Part shown: positions 58,583 to 64,000 of the stretch, one piece after another
Position numbering within the stretch: the first letter of the stretch is position 1
How the letters are laid out: every line of letters starts with the position of its first letter
NCBI RefSeq assembly: GCF_000949865.1
Contig: NZ_JWJH01000016.1
Location: 1 to 64,000 of the forward strand
DNA: 64,000 nucleotides
Reading direction: 5' to 3'
DNA from: Rhizobium nepotum 39/7
GTDB lineage: Bacteria > Pseudomonadota > Alphaproteobacteria > Rhizobiales > Rhizobiaceae
Translations under genes and position numbers: made by a program
Notes under the pieces: generated by a model
What the model was told of the DNA's origin: nothing
Databases searched by the model: none
What the model saw: only the letters and a program-made list of their open reading frames with translations

Positions 58583-59119
58583 TTACTTGCCTGTGGCAGG
58601 GCCAACGCAGCGGGCCAGGATATCATCGACCACCACGTCCAAAGACCTTGATGAATCAATAACCGTTGCATTGACGGGGAGATCTTCTTTCGTCACATGG
58701 AGTTGCAAGACAAATTCACGTTCGGCCGGTTTTCCACCGAACTCGTCCTCGGGCCTCTCCATCAGCCGTCGTCGCAAGGTCGCAACGTCGATATCCAGAA
58801 CGAAGACCTGATCGAAGTGGTCTATAAAACGCCAAAAGTTCCTCGAGCCGCCGCAGAAGAACGTGATCGCGTGACTTTGATCTGTCACAAGCTCCTGAAC
58901 TTTTTCGACATCCCAAATATGACGCCGGTGCCGGAAGGCAATATCCCCATCGCCCTGAAACAGGGCGAGATCGATCGGCTCTCCGGTTTCAGGATCACCT
59001 TTGTAAGCCAATTCACGGTCGCCATGAATGACGTGATAGCCGCGCTGCTGAAGTTCTGTAGCAACCGAAGTCTTGCCGGTTCCGGAGACGCCCTCGATCA
59101 AATAGTTTCTGACGCCCAT
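58583..59119 (-). CDS. P-loop nucleotide kinase-like protein
   Basis: A 178-residue protein with a Walker A at residues 10-17 (GVSGTGKT), an early HGDRELAY segment as in adenylate/shikimate-kinase-like folds, and FVLDIDVATLRRRLMERPEDEFG, a lid-like arginine-rich part. It is likely a small-molecule kinase or an AAA-like nucleotide-binding protein; the acceptor is unknown. It lies downstream of the trigger factor gene on the same strand, with 236 bp between. Confidence 0.8.
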   Translation of the reverse strand: MGVRNYLIEGVSGTGKTSVATELQQRGYHVIHGDRELAYKGDPETGEPIDLALFQGDGDIAFRHRRHIWDVEKVQELVTDQSHAITFFCGGSRNFWRFIDHFDQVFVLDIDVATLRRRLMERPEDEFGGKPAEREFVLQLHVTKEDLPVNATVIDSSRSLDVVVDDILARCVGPATGK

Positions 59120-59355
59120 GACGCTCTCGTTCGATATTCCCCGGGTTCTTGGCCGCAGGTTTCGTGGCGATGCCTTCTGGCCTGACAGCCGCAGCTTCGA
59201 ACGATATTGATAGAGAATGACGCAACGATGTCGGAAGGTTCAAACCCTTGGTATAACGCGGGCATCCCTGTTGCAGAACGCCACACGGCGCAAAACGAAA
59301 AAGGCCGCAGCTTTCGCCACGGCCCTTCCATTCATTCAGCTTTCGCCAAGCAAGA

Positions 59356-60834
59356 TTATTCGGCGTCGCCTTCGGCGGCCTTCTTCTTGGCCGGAGCCTT
59401 CTTCTTCGGTGCGGCTTCGTCGCCTTCAACGGCGTCGTCAGCCTTGGCAGCAGCCTTTTTCTTGGCCGGAGCCTTTTTCTTGGTGTCCGTCTCTTCTTCG
59501 CCGTCGTCAGCCAGAAGCTCTTCCTTGGAAACGGCCTTGTCCGTTACCGAGATTTCCGTGAGCAGCTTGTCGATGACCTTTTCTTCGAAGATCGGAGCGC
59601 GCAGCGAAGCGGAAGCACCGGGCGTGTTGCGGAAGAAATCGAGGATTTCCTTCTGCTGGCCGGGGAACTGCTGCAGCTGCTGGAACAGCGCGCGCTGCAT
59701 TTCTTCTTCGGTCACTTCAACGCCGGCCTTTTCGCCGATTTCGGAGAGAACGAGGCCGAGACGAACGCGACGTTCAGCAAGCTTGCGATATTCTTCGCGG
59801 GCTTCTTCTTCCGTCGTGTCTTCGTCAGCGAAGGTCTTGCCGGACTGGGCAAGATCGGTGTTGATCTGGCGCCAGATGTTGTCGAACTCGGCGTCGACGA
59901 GGCCAGCCGGCGTGTCGAACTTGTACATTTCGTCGAGCTGGTCGAGGATCTGACGCTTGACCTTCTGGCGGGTGACGTTGCCGTACTGGCTTTCGATCTG
60001 GCCGCGAACGATTTCCTTCAGCTTTTCAGCCGATTCGAGACCGAGCTTGGTCGCCAGTTCGTCGTTGATTTCGACAGCAGCGGCAGCAGCGACTTCCTTG
60101 ACGGTGACGTCGAAGGTAGCGTCCTTGCCTGCGAGGTTCGCAGCCGGGTAGTCGGCCGGGAAGGTCACGGTGATGGTCTTTTCGTCGCCGGCCTTGACGC
60201 CAACGAGCTGGTCTTCGAAGCCGGGGATGAAGCGGCCGGAACCGAGAACCAGTTCGGCATCTTCTGCGGTGCCGCCGTCGAAGGCAACGCCGTCAACCTT
60301 GCCGAGATAGTTCATGGTGACGCGGTCGCCATCGGCGGCCTTGCCCTTCTTGGCTTCGAAGGTACGGGCGCTTTCGGCGATCTTGAGGATCTGCTCGTTG
60401 ATTTCGTCTTCGGAGACTTCAACGACTTCGCGGGTAACCTTGATACCGTCATTGGCCTTCAGTTCGATGGCCGGGATGATTTCATAGGCAACGGTGAATT
60501 CGAAATCGGTTTCGGCCGAAAGGATCTTTTCGGCTTCCTGCTCGTCTTCGGTCATGGAGATCGCCGGCTGCGTTGCAGACTTCTCGCCGCGGCTGGAGAG
60601 GATTTCGGAAGGCTTTTCACGAACCAGCTCGTTGACGAGGTCGGCCATGATGGACTTGCCGTACATCTTCTTCAAATGGCCCATCGGCACCTTGCCGGGA
60701 CGGAAACCATTGATGCGAACCTTGTCCTTGGCGTCAACCAGGCGCTCGTCCAGACGGGCCTTCATGTCGGCAGCCGGAATAACGACCTTGAGTTCGCGCT
60801 TCAGGCCTTCAGCCAGCGTTTCGATAACCTGCAT
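59356..60834 (-). CDS. tig: Trigger factor chaperone
   Basis: A 492-residue ribosome-associated chaperone. The N-terminal ribosome-binding domain contains [10 protein letters not shown], the signature loop next to the L23 docking motif. The FKBP-type PPIase domain spans about 155-245 ([31 protein letters not shown]). The C-terminal arms end in a tail of about 45 residues rich in lysine and alanine ([13 protein letters not shown] repeated), which is longer than in enteric Tig and common in Rhizobiales. In many bacteria tig precedes clpP and clpX; here it does not. Confidence 0.96.
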   Translation of the reverse strand: MQVIETLAEGLKRELKVVIPAADMKARLDERLVDAKDKVRINGFRPGKVPMGHLKKMYGKSIMADLVNELVREKPSEILSSRGEKSATQPAISMTEDEQEAEKILSAETDFEFTVAYEIIPAIELKANDGIKVTREVVEVSEDEINEQILKIAESARTFEAKKGKAADGDRVTMNYLGKVDGVAFDGGTAEDAELVLGSGRFIPGFEDQLVGVKAGDEKTITVTFPADYPAANLAGKDATFDVTVKEVAAAAAVEINDELATKLGLESAEKLKEIVRGQIESQYGNVTRQKVKRQILDQLDEMYKFDTPAGLVDAEFDNIWRQINTDLAQSGKTFADEDTTEEEAREEYRKLAERRVRLGLVLSEIGEKAGVEVTEEEMQRALFQQLQQFPGQQKEILDFFRNTPGASASLRAPIFEEKVIDKLLTEISVTDKAVSKEELLADDGEEETDTKKKAPAKKKAAAKADDAVEGDEAAPKKKAPAKKKAAEGDAE

Positions 60835-61074
60835 TTTCTCAAACCTTCACATCATGGCGGCGGTGCTCAGACAGCCGTTGGTTTACTTTCGAGCACTGCG
60901 CCGGAAACGTCGTTCCCCGGCCGTGGCTTCCATTATTTCTTCACACAAGCCCCTGCCGGACAAAATTGCGCCAGCGCCGGAGACAAGGGCGCGATGGGGA
61001 TGATGAACCCCGAAGCTCCCTGCATCATTAAAGATGCACTCTGGCACAAGCGTGGCACAGCCATGCTTTACTTG
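60835..61074. other. Gap between tig and tRNA-Leu
   Basis: About 240 bp; should hold the tig promoter on the minus strand. No gene or strong hairpin seen. Confidence 0.5.
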
Positions 61075-61157
61075 TGGTGCGGGTAGAGAGACTCGAACTC
61101 CCACGCCGAAGCGTTGGTACCTAAAACCAATGCGTCTACCAATTCCGCCATACCCGC
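61075..61157 (-). tRNA. tRNA-Leu (anticodon UAG)
   Basis: An 83-nt tRNA on the minus strand with CCA encoded. Acceptor GCGGGTA pairs with TACCCGC; anticodon stem TTGGT/ACCAA encloses TTTAGGT, giving anticodon TAG at 61121-61123; a variable arm CGCTTCGGCG and T-arm GGGAG-TTCGAGT-CTCTC follow. A TTGACC hexamer lies upstream at a promoter-like distance. Confidence 0.97.
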
Positions 61158-61811
61158 ACGTTGGGCGGCGGTATGTCACAATGTTCTGGAAGGGTCAAGC
61201 ACGCCTTATCGCCGCCTTTCGTTTCATCAGGACTTTTATTGCCGCCCGTTCCGGCGCCGAAAGGCGGCAAGCCCGCTTTTGCCGAATCGCACCTGCGCAA
61301 AAGGAAGTGGCGCGGCCGCAAAACCCTTGCGAACAAGGATCGGGGAACTGCAAGTCCTGCCCCTGCCCTGCACGCCCGGCCTTACATGTTTCGACGGGAA
61401 AAGCGCGCAATATTTATGCGGCTACATGACATTATATATATAGGACATCCCGCCCATCGTTTTGCGAGAACGGTGCGTCTCCGACTGAATCCCGGAACCG
61501 GACGGCCTTTTGCACCCTCACTCTGCCTTTCCCTCCCCGCCCTTCACATTCAGCCGGACCGCACGGCTTGGCAGCTGCGGATGCCGGAGACTTCACCAAA
61601 AGCACATAAATTGGTCACAAATTATGCAGCAACCGCCGCAATTGAGGTCATTTACCGGTTTGCATTGCACTCCATGCATAGGTGGCATCTTGCTTTGTCT
61701 GTTTTTGTTTTGATTAAACCGATTATATTCATGGTCATACAGAGATCGAGTTCAGCCCCGGACCTAATCCTCCCAAGACGGCCGGGAATGCTGGACAGCA
61801 CGAAGAGGAAA
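61158..61811. other. 650-bp intergenic region before the first DUF1127 gene
   Basis: No protein gene is supported. An AT-rich TATATATATAGG run near 61433-61444 looks promoter-like and could drive a non-coding transcript or an extended leader. The DUF1127 promoter is expected in the last 150 bp. Confidence 0.45.
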
Positions 61812-61964
61812 ATGACAATGAACATTACACGCTCGCTGACCAACTGGCGCAAGTATCGTCAGACCGTAACCGAACTGGGCCGCATGACCGACCGCGAACT
61901 GAGCGACCTCGGCATTGGCCGCCAGGACATCCGCCGCGTTGCACGTACCGCCGTCGGCATCTAA
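61812..61964 (+). CDS. DUF1127 microprotein 1
   Basis: A 50-residue arginine-rich protein with the DUF1127 core: WRKYRQTVTELGRMTDRELSDLGIGRQDIRRVAR. It has a GAGGA site before the ATG; an ATG two codons on is also possible. DUF1127 microproteins in Agrobacterium have been linked to phosphate and carbon metabolism through contacts with a sensor kinase (recalled family knowledge). No signal peptide. Confidence 0.92.
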   Translation: MTMNITRSLTNWRKYRQTVTELGRMTDRELSDLGIGRQDIRRVARTAVGI

Positions 61965-62008
61965 TACGCTCCGCCGCTTAAGTGCGGCGGATGTGAGACG
62001 ACCCTCCC

Positions 62009-62044
62009 AAAAGGCCTGAGGCTTCCCGCCTCCGGCCTTTTTTT
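62009..62044 (+). terminator. Terminator after DUF1127 gene 1
   Basis: AAGGCC-TGAGGC with GCCTCC-GGCCTT (one mismatch), loop TTCCC, followed by seven T. A second short hairpin CCGCCGC/GCGGCGG lies just upstream at about 61973-61990. Confidence 0.88.
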
Positions 62045-62442
62045 CGTTTTGGACACCTCTCAAAATCAAGCCGCTCCGCCGCATCAGCATGCGCGCGTGA
62101 CAAACAGATGAAAAATGCATCGATCAGACGGCCGCCGTTGAGACGCCAGAAGAGCCGGAAGGCCCTTTAGGCACCGTTCGAGGCAGGGAAAAGCCGGTTC
62201 GGCGCCGCCAAAACCTGCAAAACCCTGCAAAACCGCCCGAAAGACAGGCATTTCCGCTCATATTTTGCCCATACGGTAATCAAAGCCGCAAAATTAGCCG
62301 ACATAGTGCACAAACGCATGGCAGTAGCCTAAATTCTGCACTGCACAACATGGCTCAATGTCTATATATAAAACCTCAACAGCCGAGAGCACAGAAACAC
62401 TGAGCCGGCCGACGAAATCAAAGAAAGATTGAGGAAACGATC
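62045..62442. other. Intergenic region before the second DUF1127 gene
   Basis: About 400 bp. A TATATATAAA run near 62362-62371 is likely part of the promoter, about 70 bp before the second microprotein gene, leaving a leader of moderate length. No other gene is supported. Confidence 0.5.
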
Positions 62443-62586
62443 ATGAACCCTATTCGCATCGCAAAGAACTGGATCTCCTACCGCCGCACGATCAACGAAC
62501 TCGGTAGCCTCTCCAATCAGGCCCTGAGCGACATCGGCCTGACCCGTTACGACATCCGTAACGTAGCTTCCCGTTCGTTCCGCTAA
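62443..62586 (+). CDS. DUF1127 microprotein 2
   Basis: A 47-residue protein (core WISYRRTINELGSLSNQALSD...YDIRN, ending SRSFR) preceded by GAGGAAACG. At 47 residues it has the length typical of the shorter Agrobacterium DUF1127 proteins. It is similar in plan to the gene 480 bp upstream but clearly diverged, so the two are paralogues, each with its own terminator. Confidence 0.93.
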   Translation: MNPIRIAKNWISYRRTINELGSLSNQALSDIGLTRYDIRNVASRSFR

Positions 62587-62652
62587 GGCGTAAACGATCG
62601 TCCCGCTGCCCGACCTCCAGGGCGCGACGATTGAGCGACAGGTAAAAGAAAG

Positions 62653-62674
62653 CGGCGCCTCTGGCGCCGTTTTT
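62653..62674 (+). terminator. Terminator after DUF1127 gene 2
   Basis: CGGCGCC-TCT-GGCGCCG followed by TTTTT. Confidence 0.92.
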
Positions 62675-62809
62675 GATTCTGGCGGCTTTTGCGGGAATCG
62701 GCCTTCCCTCGCCGCTTATACCGGCATTCGCGATCACTCGGTTTGACGAAGCCGATGCACCTCCCCAAAGCACGCTAGGGCCAATTGCATCTGGCTCGAC
62801 ATTGCCACT

Positions 62810-62936
62810 TGTTTCTTCTCCCCGCCCGGGGAGAAGGTGGCCCGAAGGGTCGGATGAGGGGGCAACCTCTCAGCATATCTCTGGCCTAGCCCCCTCATCC
62901 CGCTGCCGCGACCTTCTCCCCGGCGGGGAGAAGAAA
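62810..62936. repeat. TTCTCCCC-GGGGAGAA mosaic element, copy 3
   Basis: About 127 bp, same ends and same core orientation as the copy at 36984: GTGGCCCGAAGGGTCGGATG on the left and CCCTCATCCCGCTGCCGCG on the right. It sits between the DUF1127 gene and trmFO. Confidence 0.88.
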
Positions 62937-63125
62937 TATGCGGCGAGCGCTCTGTCCACAGGCGCCCTTGCAACTATCCCCATCGGCCTCCCACCCGCAA
63001 AAACATTTGGCTGTCATCGCCATGCATGGTAGTGCATCGCCCTGAAAAACGCGTCCTTCGGGACCCGCGCGGAACAATCACTCGAAAGACAGCCGCCGGA
63101 CGGGGCCTCTGCCCCCGAGCGGCCT

Positions 63126-64000
63126 ATGGACGCCAGTATGCAAGACAAGACCTATTCTCCCATTCACGTCGTGGGCGGCGGACTGGCCGGTTCGGAAGCC
63201 GCCTGGCAGATTGCGCAGAGCGGCGTTCCCGTCATCCTGCACGAAATGCGCGGCGTGCGCGGCACGGATGCGCATAAGGGCGATACGCTGGCGGAACTGG
63301 TCTGTTCCAACTCCTTCCGCTCCGACGATGCGACGGCCAATGCGGTGGGCGTCATCCATGCCGAAATGCGGCTGGCCGGCTCGCTGATCATTGCCTGCGC
63401 CGACAGGCATCAGGTGCCGGCCGGCGGCGCACTCGCCGTCGATCGCGACGGATTTTCGCAGGCCGTGACGGACCAGCTTGAAAGTCACCCACTGGTGACG
63501 ATCCTGCGCGAAGAAGTCACAGGCCTGCCGCCGAAGGAATGGGGCAGCAGCATCATCGCCACCGGCCCGCTCACCTCGCCGGATCTGGCGTCGGCGGTTC
63601 AGGCACAGACGGGCGAGGATGCGCTGGCCTTTTTCGACGCTATCGCCCCCATCCTGCATCGCGACAGCATCAATATGGACATCTGCTGGTACCAGTCGCG
63701 TTACGACAAGGTCGGCCCCGGCGGCACGGGCAAGGATTATATCAACTGCCCGATGGATGAGGAACAATATAACGCCTTCATCGACGCGCTGATCGCCGGC
63801 GACACGGTGGGTTTCAAGGAATGGGAAGGCACGCCCTATTTCGACGGCTGCCTGCCGATCGAGATCATGGCCGAGCGCGGCCGCCAGACGCTGCGCCACG
63901 GCCCGATGAAACCGATGGGGCTGACCAACGCCCACAACCCCACCGTCAAGGCCTATGCTGTGGTCCAGCTTCGCCAGGACAATGCGCTCGGTTCGCTCTA
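63126..64000 (+). CDS. trmFO: tRNA uridine-54 C5-methyltransferase TrmFO (5' part)
   Basis: The first 291 codons of a flavin- and folate-dependent enzyme that makes ribothymidine at position 54 of tRNAs; the gene continues past the window end. The N-terminus has the FAD motif [14 protein letters not shown], then [31 protein letters not shown] and [10 protein letters not shown], all characteristic of TrmFO (formerly Gid). Two in-frame ATGs (63126 and 63138) are possible starts; neither has a strong ribosome site. Confidence 0.95.
   Translation, partial: MDASMQDKTYSPIHVVGGGLAGSEAAWQIAQSGVPVILHEMRGVRGTDAHKGDTLAELVCSNSFRSDDATANAVGVIHAEMRLAGSLIIACADRHQVPAGGALAVDRDGFSQAVTDQLESHPLVTILREEVTGLPPKEWGSSIIATGPLTSPDLASAVQAQTGEDALAFFDAIAPILHRDSINMDICWYQSRYDKVGPGGTGKDYINCPMDEEQYNAFIDALIAGDTVGFKEWEGTPYFDGCLPIEIMAERGRQTLRHGPMKPMGLTNAHNPTVKAYAVVQLRQDNALGSL

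Noticed and set aside
59300..59330. A terminator just after tig
   Set aside because: The GGCCG/CGGCC stem is only 5 bp with a 12-base loop and lacks a clear U run on the minus strand.

Overview
The window looks like chromosomal DNA of a Rhizobiaceae alphaproteobacterium, most likely the Agrobacterium tumefaciens/fabrum group. Support comes from high-GC dense coding, two arginine-rich DUF1127 microproteins, a class I PHA synthase, an MCE/Mla-type lipid transporter whose permease carries a STAS-like N-terminus, a GAAC-N7-GAAC LexA-type box, and two families of palindromic intergenic repeats resembling the mosaic elements of rhizobia. The species assignment rests on recognised protein character, not on a database search.

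Layout. 1-5.1 kb: a 42-bp imperfect direct repeat, a small lipoprotein divergent from phaC, then the same-strand run sfsA, map, radC. 5.2-7.4 kb: a TadE/TadG-like pseudopilin pair. 7.4-24.1 kb: housekeeping genes: class II DAHP synthase, glutathione reductase, rpiA with a DUF2059 protein, phosphoglycolate phosphatase, an L,D-transpeptidase, fumC, tpiA/secG/pyrG, an alpha/beta hydrolase, parE and a stand-alone clpP. 24.1-33.2 kb: an ArsR-SRPBCC pair with a candidate self-operator, a phospholipase D-like enzyme, a two-receiver regulator, a dimethylglycine dehydrogenase-like enzyme, a large MscS channel and a small stress-type membrane protein.

33.4-37.7 kb is the most accessory-looking part. 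A tRNA-Lys gene is followed by small orphan proteins (several exported), a 180-bp stretch with only about 17 % G+C, and a 62-codon gene directly behind a perfect GAAC-N7-GAAC SOS box that lies downstream of a TTGACA hexamer. A PACE-family membrane protein closes it. 37.9-41.9 kb is a four-gene MCE lipid-transport operon (STAS-permease, ATPase, long MlaD, lipoprotein).

42-64 kb: dipeptide epimerase, LpxH-type phosphoesterase, malic enzyme with a phosphotransacetylase-like tail, a DUF2865 protein, bluB under a cobalamin riboswitch, a beta-propeller protein, a VOC protein, nadE, an LTA-synthase/OpgB-type transferase, a DUF1003 protein, sthA, a predicted outer-membrane beta-barrel, a P-loop kinase-like protein, trigger factor, tRNA-Leu, the two DUF1127 genes and the 5' part of trmFO, which runs off the end.

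Most of the window is ordinary core genome. The best candidates for something undescribed are the SOS-box microgene, the two-receiver protein whose receivers have complementary defects, and the two mosaic repeat families. No phage, transposase or CRISPR array was seen.
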